A stretch of DNA of 64,000 bases from JAEUSE01 sp964648985 (GTDB lineage: Bacteria > Patescibacteriota > Doudnabacteria > UBA920), in the NCBI GenBank assembly GCA_964648985.1, contig CAZYMS010000004.1, forward strand, positions 13,246 through 77,245, read 5' to 3'. Positions 1 through 8,570 of this stretch are shown here, piece by piece. A program made the translations under genes and the position numbers. The notes below the pieces were generated by a model. The model made no database searches, was not told the DNA's origin, and saw only the letters and a program-made list of their open reading frames with translations. The number at the start of each line of letters is the position of its first letter. The stretch's first letter is position 1.

Positions 1-104
1 CCATCCTTAGTTGCCATTCTGCCGGTAATGTCCTCAAAACCCCTAGCTACCATAGCAGCTAAGTCGTCTAAGGTCATGGGTTGTTTGTTGTTACTCTCGT
101 CCAT
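1..104 (-). CDS. Small hypothetical protein, 3' part cut by window edge
   Basis: An ATG on the minus strand at 104 opens a frame that runs off the window edge. Its first residues read MDESNNKQPMTLDDLAAMVA and continue with a helical, charged stretch. Short proteins starting with an MTLDDLA-type segment followed by a predicted coiled coil are common uncharacterised proteins in Patescibacteria. Just upstream (minus strand) lies TATACT-like sequence close to the start codon, the style seen elsewhere in this window. Function unknown; only about 34 codons are visible. Confidence 0.6.
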   Translation of the reverse strand, partial: MDESNNKQPMTLDDLAAMVARGFEDITGRMATKD

Positions 105-252
105 ATATCAAGTATATCACTGCCTCCGAAGGAAGACAATTTGGATGGTGTGGTAGTAAAGCTTCGGTACATATGCTGGATCCCCGGGTCTTCCGCCGTC
201 GCCAAGGCTATGGTGGACAGGTCGCGGACTCGCCCGAGGATGGCAAACGGGG

Positions 253-603
253 CTACTTTCGCAAAATCTTCTCCATTGGTTTTCCTTTTGCCAGTTCGTC
301 TATGAGTTTGTCTAGGTAGCGGATTTCCTGCATAAGAGGTTCTTTAATTTCTTCTACCCGTATGCCGCAAATAATACCAGTAATGAGTTTTCGCGCAGGG
401 TTTAGCTTGGGGGCTTTTGCAAAGAAAGTCTCGAAGTCTGTTTGTTTTTTTATCTGAGCTTCTAGTTGTTTCTGTGTGTAACCCGTGAGCCAGTGAACAA
501 TTGCATCTACTTCTGCTTTGGTGCGGCCCTTTCTTTCTACCTTTGCTATATACAGGGGGTAGACCCTTGCAAAGCTCATTGTGTAAACTCTTTGTGTATC
601 CAT
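253..603 (-). CDS. DUF2200 family protein
   Basis: The 116-aa product is full length for the DUF2200 family. It shows the family hallmarks: the N-terminal MSFARVYPLY segment, an ERKGRTKAEVD segment and the LTGY motif, followed by a charged C-terminal helix. DUF2200 proteins are small cytosolic proteins of unknown function found sporadically across bacteria. The start at 603 is supported by an extended -10 box (TGCTAAAAT) ending 6 nt upstream of the ATG, implying a leaderless mRNA. It is divergent from the secreted protein gene at 686. No operon partner is visible. Confidence 0.9.
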   Translation of the reverse strand: MDTQRVYTMSFARVYPLYIAKVERKGRTKAEVDAIVHWLTGYTQKQLEAQIKKQTDFETFFAKAPKLNPARKLITGIICGIRVEEIKEPLMQEIRYLDKLIDELAKGKPMEKILRK

Positions 604-639
604 TTTTGTATTTTAGCATGCGTGCAGCAACTGCAGTAT

Positions 640-670
640 GAACATGCCATGATATAATTACAGTACTTAT
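640..670 (+). promoter_or_regulatory. Promoter of the secreted protein gene at 686
   Basis: An extended -10 element TGATATAAT lies about 30 nt upstream of the GTG start at 686. No strong -35 was recognised, as expected when an extended -10 is present. Confidence 0.5.
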
Positions 671-685
671 TGGTCTGAAACTAAC

Positions 686-2800
686 GTGTGCATAAAAAAC
701 CAGATAATTACATTACGAACGTCGAGTATTTTTCTATCTGTCCTTGGCGTTGTATGCACTGCATTCGTACTCGTACTCATATCTCCCGCTCAAGTCGTTC
801 GTGCTGCTACTTCCAGCAACCTTCTTACTAACCCTGGTGCAGAAACAAGTGACTTCACGGGGTGGACTGTAGTGAACGGGGGAGATGGTTGGGCTATATC
901 AGGTTTGTTCCACACGGGCTCTCGTAGTTTTATTACTTCATATTTTGACGGAACCCTTAGTCAGGAAATAAACCTTTCTAATGCAGGATATAATGGCACG
1001 GCCATGGACGCGCAGCCGTACATAGATGCGGGTGTGTGGGTCATGGGGTACGATTCCGGTTCGGGTACGAACGACCCCTATAGTGTGCGGGTTGAGCTCC
1101 GTGACGCGAGTCATGCAGCACTCGTCACCTGGGATACAGGGAGTCAAACAGCTACGGGAAGCTGGGCAGAGGTTTCGCATAGGTTTACGAACTACGGCAC
1201 TGGGGTGCGCTATGTATACATGAGGCTTACGGGCCGTTCTTCTGCATTTTGGGCAGGACAGTTTGGCGCGGCATTTGATGATGCTTCAGTAACACTGACC
1301 ACCAGTGAACCGACTGGTTTTATCTCCGGAAGCTATTCGGACAATAATAGCGATGGCAAAGTAGACACGCTTACTGCAGCAGTGAATTTTTCCCCGCTTA
1401 CCACGTGCGATGTGTCCAGTGGTGAACTTGCCTCGGATTGGACTTACAATGGAAATTCTTTTGGTGGGAGTATAGCATCGGCGAGTTGCAACTTGTCCAC
1501 GGGAACTATCACATTTACCCTTACCGGTGGGAGCGATCATTATACTGGCGGTACCGCGCCAACCATTGCCTATAACAATACTGATGGTGACAACTCCATT
1601 GCTAATTCTATTGGTGCCATGGGCACGGTAACTGCGTTTTCGTTGGCGGATAGCGCAGCCCCTGTACTTCAAGAGGGGACGCCAGTGACTAATCCAACAA
1701 ACGACAATACTCCAAACTACTCTTTCTTTTCCTCTGAACAAGGCACTATTACCTATGCTGGTGGCTGTACTTCTGCTACTACCACTGCCTTTGGAAGCGC
1801 AGGGAATGTTATTACGTTTTCTACGCTTGCAGACGGTACCTATGGTATTTGCACTATTAAGGTAACAGATGGTAGCGGCAACCAGTCTGCATTGCTTGCA
1901 GTAACTCCGTTTACCGTAGACACGACTACGCCAAACATAACTGGCTTTACTGTATCAATTCTCCGGAGCATTCTTACTGCCACATGGACCACAAATGAAG
2001 CCGCCTCTACCCAGCTGCAGTACGAGATCGGTGCGCTTAGTAACGCTACTTCAGTTGCAGATACGAGTCCGCGCACTACTTCACATACCGTTATTGTGTC
2101 CGGTGTGGACCCGTGTAATCCGTATACTGTTCGAGCAATAAGCGCGGATGCTACTGGCAATACTTCGCAAAGCTCATCTTTTAATATAGCTGCTCAGTCG
2201 TGCGGAGTTGCCCTGCCCATTGTTGCGTTCGCAGCGCCCGTGCTTCCCAGTACTGGTTTTCAAGTATCCGCTGCACGTATGGGTAATAAGCTCATTATAA
2301 CGTCTAACGCTGGAGACGATGTGAAAACCATGGCTGTTGCTACTACCTCAGATTTTGCGAATACCGGGCAAATACCGTACGCCAAAGTTGTGGAGTGGGG
2401 TAGCGATATGCCAGGGTATTCAGGTACTGCAGAAAAAGTCTATGTAAAGTTTTATACTAGTTGGGGTCAGTCGAGTAGTGTCTACACTGCGCCAGTAGCA
2501 AACACTAAAGTCTTAGGAGTAATCACACCTGAAGTGGCAGCACCAAGTCCACCAACCATACTATTTAAAACAACGTTAACCACACGAAGTAAGAGTCCAG
2601 AAGTAAAAGCTTTGCAGGAGTTGCTCAGAACCATGCCTGGCATATATCCAGAAGGGTTGGTAACTGGGTACTATGGAAGTGCAACCCGCAGTGCAGTGCA
2701 GCGCTTCCAGCTCCAGTACGGTATAGCGCAGAAAAATAGTGGTGGGTTTGGAATAGTTGGCCCTGCTACCCGAAAGCAGTTAAATGCATTAGTACGTTAG
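686..2800 (+). CDS. Secreted protein with CBM-like, Fn3-like and peptidoglycan-binding domains
   Basis: 704 aa with GTG start. A signal peptide covers roughly residues 1-41 (hydrophobic SVLGVVCTAFVLVLI, cleavage near VVRAA). Residues 45-205 begin NLLTNPGAE, the opening typical of CBM4/9-like jelly-roll modules. Middle repeats of beta-sandwich type follow, with an Fn3-like domain around 415-500. The last ~75 residues are a peptidoglycan_binding_1 domain (SPEVKALQELL, GYYGSATRSAVQRFQ, GPATRKQLNAL). The protein is probably exported and retained at the cell wall through that C-terminal domain. Ligand and partner are unknown. Middle repeats resemble those of the next large gene (3496). Confidence 0.85.
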   Translation: MCIKNQIITLRTSSIFLSVLGVVCTAFVLVLISPAQVVRAATSSNLLTNPGAETSDFTGWTVVNGGDGWAISGLFHTGSRSFITSYFDGTLSQEINLSNAGYNGTAMDAQPYIDAGVWVMGYDSGSGTNDPYSVRVELRDASHAALVTWDTGSQTATGSWAEVSHRFTNYGTGVRYVYMRLTGRSSAFWAGQFGAAFDDASVTLTTSEPTGFISGSYSDNNSDGKVDTLTAAVNFSPLTTCDVSSGELASDWTYNGNSFGGSIASASCNLSTGTITFTLTGGSDHYTGGTAPTIAYNNTDGDNSIANSIGAMGTVTAFSLADSAAPVLQEGTPVTNPTNDNTPNYSFFSSEQGTITYAGGCTSATTTAFGSAGNVITFSTLADGTYGICTIKVTDGSGNQSALLAVTPFTVDTTTPNITGFTVSILRSILTATWTTNEAASTQLQYEIGALSNATSVADTSPRTTSHTVIVSGVDPCNPYTVRAISADATGNTSQSSSFNIAAQSCGVALPIVAFAAPVLPSTGFQVSAARMGNKLIITSNAGDDVKTMAVATTSDFANTGQIPYAKVVEWGSDMPGYSGTAEKVYVKFYTSWGQSSSVYTAPVANTKVLGVITPEVAAPSPPTILFKTTLTTRSKSPEVKALQELLRTMPGIYPEGLVTGYYGSATRSAVQRFQLQYGIAQKNSGGFGIVGPATRKQLNALVR

Positions 2801-3022
2801 TATGCGCTCGAAAATATAAAGACCCCGAATTTACATTGTTGCATTCAGCGTTTTTATTATGAATAGATGTACGTACAAATGGCATACTATAAAAATATAT
2901 TGACTAACTTGTCTACACTTAATTTTGCAGCATGGCAATACATACAGATTGCCACGAAAAATATACGCTCGCTATGCTGTCTACATTATAGGAGTGGGTG
3001 CAGTGGTATGAACAATATCTAA
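2801..3022. other. Intergenic stretch without recognisable gene
   Basis: AT-rich sequence between the secreted protein stop and the decayed DUF1801 copy. I see no credible ORF or RNA; small frames on either strand lack coding character. Confidence 0.5.
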
Positions 3023-3290
3023 AGCATTGTGGGTTTTGGAAAGTGCCACTACAAGTCGGACAAGAGTAGTCAGGAAGGGGGCTGGTTTCGTGTGGGGTTC
3101 CCTCCACGGAAGCAAAACCTTCCTCTCTATATATACTTGCGTGGAAAGCCGAGGAGCCAAAGGAGCTATTCAAGCTTGGAAAGTATAAACGAGGCGGCGG
3201 GTGCTTGTATATAAACAAACTTGCAGATGTAAACCAGAAAGTCTTGGCTAAACTTATAAAAGACATGTACATCTACTATAAAAAATGCAT
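3023..3290 (+). pseudogene. Decayed DUF1801 gene (frameshifted, N-terminus lost)
   Basis: Translation in one frame gives SIVGFGKCHYKSDKSSQ and RKQNLPLYI, clearly related to the intact DUF1801 protein at 17578-18003 (SIIGFGKYHYKSERSSQ, RKQNLTLYI). After about residue 40 homology switches frame to ELFKLGKYKRGGGCLYINKL, matching KLGKHKMSGGSCLYINKL of the intact protein. A stop codon sits immediately before the first block, so the N-terminal third is missing. A strong terminator follows at 3307, as expected for the end of a former transcription unit. Confidence 0.85.
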
Positions 3291-3306
3291 CTTGTTACAT
3301 AACACC

Positions 3307-3336
3307 AAAAATACCAAGTGCCCTCTTGGTATTTTT
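3307..3336 (+). terminator. Intrinsic terminator
   Basis: A perfect 12-bp stem (AAAAATACCAAG / CTTGGTATTTTT) with a 6-nt loop, ending in a T run. Confidence 0.85.
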
Positions 3337-3445
3337 AATGGCAGTTTTTCAAATCTTGCCATGGGTCTTTGCACGAGTGTTGCTAATATTCTCATGTGCT
3401 ATGGTATGCGGGTGGCTGCATGCGACAGTATCCAAAGTTGAGGCG

Positions 3446-3460
3446 AGTGCATGATATACT
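3446..3460 (+). promoter_or_regulatory. Promoter of the 1,086-aa secreted protein
   Basis: Extended -10 TGATATACT lies about 40 nt upstream of the chosen ATG at 3496. It overlaps the upstream in-frame start at 3451, which argues that the longer start is not used. Confidence 0.55.
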
Positions 3461-3495
3461 TAAGCCATACTAATAAACAAACTTTAGAGAATCCA

Positions 3496-6400
3496 ATGAG
3501 GTCATTTGTAAAAATTTGCGCGCTCTTTGCCTGTGCGCTCGTTGCATTCGTCGGCGTTCAGCAGCTGGCTCGTGCAGACGTAAACACTGCTCCGGTCTTA
3601 GACAACTCCAAAAGTCCAGTATTTTCTTCAATCCTGGAAGATGCCGGCGCTCCTGTTGGCGCGGTGGGTACGCTGGTGAGCCAGCTCGTAGATTTTGCAA
3701 GCCCCGCAGGGCAGGTGGACAACGTGACCGATCCCGATGCCGGCGCGCTGCTCGGCATTGCCATAACCGAAACAGACGCGAGTCTTACGTGTTACTACAC
3801 GACGAACGGCGGGTCCGTTTGGTCCTCGCTTGGTACGCCAGCTGCCAACTCAGCTCGCCTGCTTGCGGCAAACGCAAATAATCGGGTTTACTGCCATGCC
3901 GTTGCGGACCAAAACGGTGTGTACACTTCTGCTATTACGTTCCGCGCCTGGGACCAGACCAGCGGGGCAGACGGCTCCGTAGTGTCCACGACGACGAATG
4001 GCGGTACAACCGCTTTTTCTGTGGCGACCGACACGGCCAGTCTTACCATAACCGGAGTGGAGGATGCGCCAACCGGGTATACGGCGTCGTATCAGGATGT
4101 GAATAACGATGGCGCGGTTGATCGGCTGGTGGTGGTTGTCAACGGCGGACATGCGTTGACTGCCTGTACGGTTTCCGCAGGTGAAATTTCCAGTGACTGG
4201 ACGTATAGCGGCGGCGGTATTGGCGGGTCACTTGCTTCTGCGTCGTGCGATACGGCAAGCGCGACCATTACGTTTACCATTAGCGGCGCGACCGCGCTCA
4301 CAACCAGCGGGACACCTACCATTGCCTACGATAACGACGACGGCGACAACTCTATTGCGAACTCTTACGGCAGTCTGGGTACGGTAGGTGCTACTGGTGC
4401 GGCTGATGAAGCGCCGCCTTACATGTTTCGCGTGACCGACTACTACGGCGACTATAACCAGGACGGCACCATTACCGACATGTTTATTGCTTTTTCCGAG
4501 TCCATTAGCTGCGAAGTAGAGAGTGGTGACTGGAGTTTTTCGGTGGCGGGCGGTGTGGGCTTTCAAGCGGTCACGGGGTGCTACTCCTATGTGGGCAACA
4601 CGTACCGCTTTACCGTGACTTCAAGCACGACGTTAGTAACGGGAGGGACCGCTCCGCAGTTTACCTATTCTAACCAGGGGACGCTTGGCTCGCTGCGTGA
4701 TGCTGCGGGGAACCAGGTCGTCACGACCGGGCCGCTTACGTTAAACGATGCCGGCGCGCCCCAAATTCGAAGCTTTACGTATCAAGACGCAGATGTAGAT
4801 GGTAAAATAGACCGCTTGCTCCTTACCTTTACCGAACCAATTACGTCTAACTCCTTCCTGAGCGCGAACGACCTTGTATTTAACAACGTAGGTGATTTTA
4901 CCGGGGCTGCATTTGGCACGGATGGCACCGATTTAGTGACAGGGACAATAAGCACGCTTACCATGGTACTGGGCACGGAAGCGACAGCAGTGGATACGGC
5001 CAATGGTAATGGCAGCATAAGCATTAGTTCGCGAAATAGTTTCGTACTGCGTGATGCGGCGTTTAATATAGGTAATACGCTCAAAGTCCAGTCGCAGGCA
5101 AGTTATATAGATGGTGCCGCGCCCGTGTATGTGTCTTCCTCTACTTTGGATAATAACCAAAATGGTACTGTGGATTATGTGCGGGTAACGTATTCAGAAC
5201 CAATAGACGATGCTTCGGTGGCTGCCGCGGACTTTGCTGCCGGCTTTACCGGGGTTTCTGCGGGTGCGCTGGTGGAAAGCGTTGCTTCTGGGACGCCGGC
5301 CAGTGGAGTGGTAACCGACACGGCCAACGATGCCGCAATATATGTGGGCATTGCCAGTGGAACTGATGTGATTGCTCCGAACAAGACAGATTACACAATG
5401 CACATTGCCCAAGTGGGGAGCGTGAGTGATGTATCGGGCAATGCGCTCGCTTCCTTTACCGAGCAGACTTCTACCGACGGTGCGGCTCCGGCGCTGTATA
5501 CTAGTACGGTTATTGATAGCCCCACCACTAACACCGCGCCCACTATATTCTTTTCTATTATAGAAGACGGTACACTCAGTTATACGGGTGGTTGTACCAT
5601 GCCTCTCACTAACGTTGTGGCAGGGGCTTACTTGCAAGCCTTTGATGCTCTGGCAGATGGAACCTATAGCTGTACTATTCTGGGAACAGACGCGTTAGGG
5701 AATGTTTCTGCGGCGCTGACTATAAATACCTTTACCGTGGATACCGCGTCACCCCTGCTTTCTGCCGCGAGCGTAGGACAGAGTGCCGGTACCACTACTA
5801 CCATAACCTGGACCACGAACGAACCAACTTCAAGTATAGTAAACTACGGCACTACCACTGCATACGGCAGCAGCACCGGGGAAGTGGACACCGCTCCACG
5901 GGTCACCAGTCACTCGGTGAGTATAAGTGGTTTGGTGCTGTGTCGCGACTACCATTTTAGACCGTCTTCCAAAGACAGTGCGGGCAACGAGATTGTCGGA
6001 CCTGACATTGTGTTGAGCAACCTGGGCGGCTGTGGCGCTGCGTTGCCCGTAGGGGCTTTGTCCGGCCCGGTAGTCCCTGAGGGTGGCTTTAAAATTAGCT
6101 TTAAAGAAGGTGCGGTAGTGAGTGCACCGACGGTTACGTTGCTGTTCAACGCCGGGGAGGATGTGACTCAACTTGCGTTGTCTAACTCCGCAGATTTTTC
6201 CCAAGCTGTGTTAGAGGCCTACCAGCCTGTGCGGGTGTGGAATGTATGCCAGAAGTCGGCAGCAGATGTACCCGCACCGGTCTGTAAGCCGGGAACCTAC
6301 GCCGTGTACGTAAAGTTTTATACCAAGTGGGGTCGGTCGTCCGATGTAGTGACCGCATCGGTTACGGTACAAGAGTCGGGGTTTAGTTCACACTCGCTCG

Positions 6401-6756
6401 TGCAAGACGGCACTACTATATACCTTATACTGGGTGGGAAAAAATACGGTTTTACTTCGTTTGTCGCATTCCAAGGGCTGGGCTACACAACAAAGCGGGT
6501 GGTTCGAGGTAAAACTACTACTGTGCCCCTGGGTGGACTCATTAAAAACGCATCGGCCGCTCACTTGAGTGGTTCATGGGTAGTGCAGAATAAAACGGTC
6601 TACTTTATAGCCGACGCAGGTCGCATTCCTGTTTCTTCCTGGGAGGTGTTTCTGGGTAACGGCGGTACTGCTTCGGTTTTGCTCCCCGCCAACTCTGCGG
6701 ATATGGCTAAACCTGTTCTTCCGACAATGAGCATGAAAGATGGCCGGGTAAACTAA
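3496..6756 (+). CDS. Large secreted repeat protein with C-terminal surface modules
   Basis: 1,086 aa from ATG 3496, chosen because it starts a clean signal peptide (MRSFVKICALFACALVAF, cleavage near ARA-DV) and the next upstream start lies inside the promoter. The body consists of beta-sandwich repeats with DxNxDG-type segments (for example YQDVNNDGAVDRL, YQDADVDGKIDRL), which look like calcium-binding loops, plus an Fn3-like domain around residue 760-850. The last ~120 residues contain two copies of a module (DGTTIYLILGGKKYGFTSFVAF...LGY) that recurs four times in the giant protein at 20257. Probably an exported surface or adhesion protein; no sortase signal or C-terminal TM helix. Confidence 0.85.
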   Translation: MRSFVKICALFACALVAFVGVQQLARADVNTAPVLDNSKSPVFSSILEDAGAPVGAVGTLVSQLVDFASPAGQVDNVTDPDAGALLGIAITETDASLTCYYTTNGGSVWSSLGTPAANSARLLAANANNRVYCHAVADQNGVYTSAITFRAWDQTSGADGSVVSTTTNGGTTAFSVATDTASLTITGVEDAPTGYTASYQDVNNDGAVDRLVVVVNGGHALTACTVSAGEISSDWTYSGGGIGGSLASASCDTASATITFTISGATALTTSGTPTIAYDNDDGDNSIANSYGSLGTVGATGAADEAPPYMFRVTDYYGDYNQDGTITDMFIAFSESISCEVESGDWSFSVAGGVGFQAVTGCYSYVGNTYRFTVTSSTTLVTGGTAPQFTYSNQGTLGSLRDAAGNQVVTTGPLTLNDAGAPQIRSFTYQDADVDGKIDRLLLTFTEPITSNSFLSANDLVFNNVGDFTGAAFGTDGTDLVTGTISTLTMVLGTEATAVDTANGNGSISISSRNSFVLRDAAFNIGNTLKVQSQASYIDGAAPVYVSSSTLDNNQNGTVDYVRVTYSEPIDDASVAAADFAAGFTGVSAGALVESVASGTPASGVVTDTANDAAIYVGIASGTDVIAPNKTDYTMHIAQVGSVSDVSGNALASFTEQTSTDGAAPALYTSTVIDSPTTNTAPTIFFSIIEDGTLSYTGGCTMPLTNVVAGAYLQAFDALADGTYSCTILGTDALGNVSAALTINTFTVDTASPLLSAASVGQSAGTTTTITWTTNEPTSSIVNYGTTTAYGSSTGEVDTAPRVTSHSVSISGLVLCRDYHFRPSSKDSAGNEIVGPDIVLSNLGGCGAALPVGALSGPVVPEGGFKISFKEGAVVSAPTVTLLFNAGEDVTQLALSNSADFSQAVLEAYQPVRVWNVCQKSAADVPAPVCKPGTYAVYVKFYTKWGRSSDVVTASVTVQESGFSSHSLVQDGTTIYLILGGKKYGFTSFVAFQGLGYTTKRVVRGKTTTVPLGGLIKNASAAHLSGSWVVQNKTVYFIADAGRIPVSSWEVFLGNGGTASVLLPANSADMAKPVLPTMSMKDGRVN

Positions 6757-6763
6757 ATACGGT

Positions 6764-6800
6764 AACAAAGAGCACCTGTCAAAAGCAGGTGTTCCTTGTT
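6764..6800 (+). terminator. Intrinsic terminator
   Basis: AACAAAGAGCACCTG pairs with CAGGTGTTCCTTGTT around a 7-nt loop, eight bases after the stop codon of the preceding gene. Confidence 0.75.
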
Positions 6801-6811
6801 ATTATTTGTGT

Positions 6812-7123
6812 ATGAGTATGAGTAAAAAAGAGGCAGCCACACCCATGCCGCACACGTTACCGACGGACCTGCGGAAGGCCATTACTGCTGTACCTAAAGT
6901 GCAGGCATTGTGGGATAGTATAACGCCACTCGCGCGCAATGAGTGGGTGTGTTGGGTAATATCGGGCAAGCAAGAAAAGACCCGCGGTGTTCGTATTGCC
7001 AAAGCAGTATCTAAAATGCGCGGTGGTATGCGCCGGCCCTGCTGCTGGATGGGCTGCCCGCATAGGACTGACAAAGCCTTGAGCCCTTCCGCAAAATGGG
7101 CATGGTCTAAAGCGAAGAAATAA
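6812..7123 (+). CDS. YdeI/OmpD-associated family protein
   Basis: 103 aa. The sequence LPTDLRKAITAVPKVQALWDSI followed by ARNEWVCWV and MRRPCCW..CPHR matches the YdeI/OmdA (OmpD-associated, bacteriocin-protection) family over most of its length. These are small cytosolic proteins whose biochemical role is not established. The start at 6812 fits an extended -10 (TGTTATTAT) ending 6 nt upstream, a leaderless arrangement; ATG 6818 is an alternative. Flanked by terminators on both sides, so it is monocistronic. Confidence 0.8.
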   Translation: MSMSKKEAATPMPHTLPTDLRKAITAVPKVQALWDSITPLARNEWVCWVISGKQEKTRGVRIAKAVSKMRGGMRRPCCWMGCPHRTDKALSPSAKWAWSKAKK

Positions 7124-7150
7124 TTAGATGGCATACAAGGACGTATAAGC

Positions 7151-7194
7151 AACAAAGGTCACCCTCGCGTCGCGCGAAGGTGGCCTTTGTTTTC
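7151..7194 (+). terminator. Intrinsic terminator
   Basis: GC-rich stem CAAAGGTCACCCTCGCG / CGCGAAGGTGGCCTTTG with a short loop, followed by TTTT. Confidence 0.8.
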
Positions 7195-7225
7195 ATAAGC
7201 TTGTGATTTTTGTTATCATTGGAAC

Positions 7226-7813
7226 ATGCATAAAGACATTACAACATATAACCGTGCGCAAGATAAAACTTTCAAAGCCATTTGTACGGAACTGGCAAAG
7301 CACATAGACGCCGGACTCCCTAAAGCAGAAAGTAAAGTGTGGCATGCACATCCCGTATGGTTTATAGACGGTAACCCAGTAGTGGGGTATGCCGTGCGTA
7401 AGCAAAATGTACAGCTTTTGTTTTGGAGTGGTCAGTCATTTGAAGAACCGGGTCTAGAACCTGAAGGTAGTTTTAAAGCAGCAGAAGTTCGCTATGCGGC
7501 TAAAGAGGAGGTAAATTCCCGTAATCTAAAACGCTGGCTCAAAAAAGCAAAAACCATTCAGTGGGACTATAAAAACATAGTAAAGCGCAAAGGAGAACTG
7601 GTCATGCTGGAAACAGACAAGCGTAAAAAGCCGGCCTCACAGAAGCAGCTCAAGAACGGCGCCAGATGCGCAGTTGTTGCCGGTACGCATAAGGGTAAGG
7701 CCGGTACGGTTGAAGATGTGCATACCAGCAAAACCGGAGCGGTAACTATAACCGTTCGCCAGAGTAACGGTAACCGTTTTAAGACTTTAGCGAGCAAAAT
7801 TGAGCTTGTGTAA
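7226..7813 (+). CDS. DUF1801 protein fused to a KOW domain
   Basis: 195 aa with two parts. Residues 1-125 are a DUF1801-like fold (LPKAESKVWHAHPVWFIDGN, WSGQSFEEPG). Residues 140-195 are a KOW-type SH3-like barrel (GARCAVVAGTHKGKAGTVED). KOW domains bind RNA or ribosomal protein surfaces, as in NusG and L24. I know of no described function for this combination. The start has an extended -10 (TGTTATCAT) ending 6 nt before ATG 7226. The CPBP protease gene begins directly after the stop codon, so the two are probably co-transcribed. Confidence 0.8.
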   Translation: MHKDITTYNRAQDKTFKAICTELAKHIDAGLPKAESKVWHAHPVWFIDGNPVVGYAVRKQNVQLLFWSGQSFEEPGLEPEGSFKAAEVRYAAKEEVNSRNLKRWLKKAKTIQWDYKNIVKRKGELVMLETDKRKKPASQKQLKNGARCAVVAGTHKGKAGTVEDVHTSKTGAVTITVRQSNGNRFKTLASKIELV

Positions 7814-8557
7814 ATGTATATGAAACATAAATTTTTGGTGTTGTGGTTAGCGGGGTTAGTGGGGGCAGCGGCAGTGCTGCCGTATGCGTTTACGTTGCAG
7901 CATGACATTATTGCTACAGTCGGGAAGCCATTGCCGCTGCTGGTATTTGCGTCCATTGCGCAAACAGCTGTATTACTCGCCGTTGCTATATTTTTTGGAC
8001 TGAAGTTTGCCAAGCGTGTAGGGTTGTCCGTGCTTGAAGCGGGCTTGCTTGCAAAGGGAAAACTGCGCGGCTTTTTAACACTTACCGTTGGTGCCGGCAT
8101 AGTAACCGCGGTGCTTATTGCTGTAGGCGATAATATCTTCGGGCGGTACTTACCGGAGCTTGCTCGCGTGAATGGCAGTGTTGCACTTTGGAAAACTTTA
8201 CTTGCCTCGCTCTATGGGGGAATAGTAGAAGAATTGCTCATGCGCCTACTCTGCATGTCTCTGTTTACCTGGGTGCTGGCAAAAGTGTTCCGGTCCCCTG
8301 AGCCCGCAAAGAACGCAGTGCTCATGTGGACGGCCATGGGTCTCTCTGCCGTACTGTTTGGCCTTGGTCACTTGCCCATAACTTCCGCGCTTATGGTTAT
8401 TACGCCTTTGGTTGTAGTTAGGGCCATAGTCCTCAACGGAATTGGCGGCCTTGTCTTTGGTTGGCTCTACTGGAAAAAAGGCCTTGAGTACAGCATGGCC
8501 GCGCACTTTACTGCAGACATAGTGCTCCTCGCCATCCTCCCTGCTTTGCTCAAGTAA
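7814..8557 (+). CDS. CPBP family intramembrane glutamic protease
   Basis: 247 aa, polytopic membrane protein with about seven hydrophobic segments. It carries the three CPBP/Abi motifs: EELLMR (EExxxR), FGLGHLP (FxxxH) and a late AHFTADI. Family members include Rce1-like CAAX-processing and bacteriocin-immunity proteins; they cleave near or in the membrane using the Glu pair and His residues. The first ATG touches the previous stop; ATG 7820, two codons on, is an equally good start. Substrate unknown. It lies four genes from no obvious bacteriocin, so an immunity role is not supported by context. Confidence 0.85.
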   Translation: MYMKHKFLVLWLAGLVGAAAVLPYAFTLQHDIIATVGKPLPLLVFASIAQTAVLLAVAIFFGLKFAKRVGLSVLEAGLLAKGKLRGFLTLTVGAGIVTAVLIAVGDNIFGRYLPELARVNGSVALWKTLLASLYGGIVEELLMRLLCMSLFTWVLAKVFRSPEPAKNAVLMWTAMGLSAVLFGLGHLPITSALMVITPLVVVRAIVLNGIGGLVFGWLYWKKGLEYSMAAHFTADIVLLAILPALLK

Positions 8558-8570
8558 GTATTCTATATAC

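Noticed and set aside
3451..3495. Longer N-terminus for the 1,086-aa secreted protein
   Set aside because: Those codons overlap the extended -10 promoter and would spoil the signal peptide.
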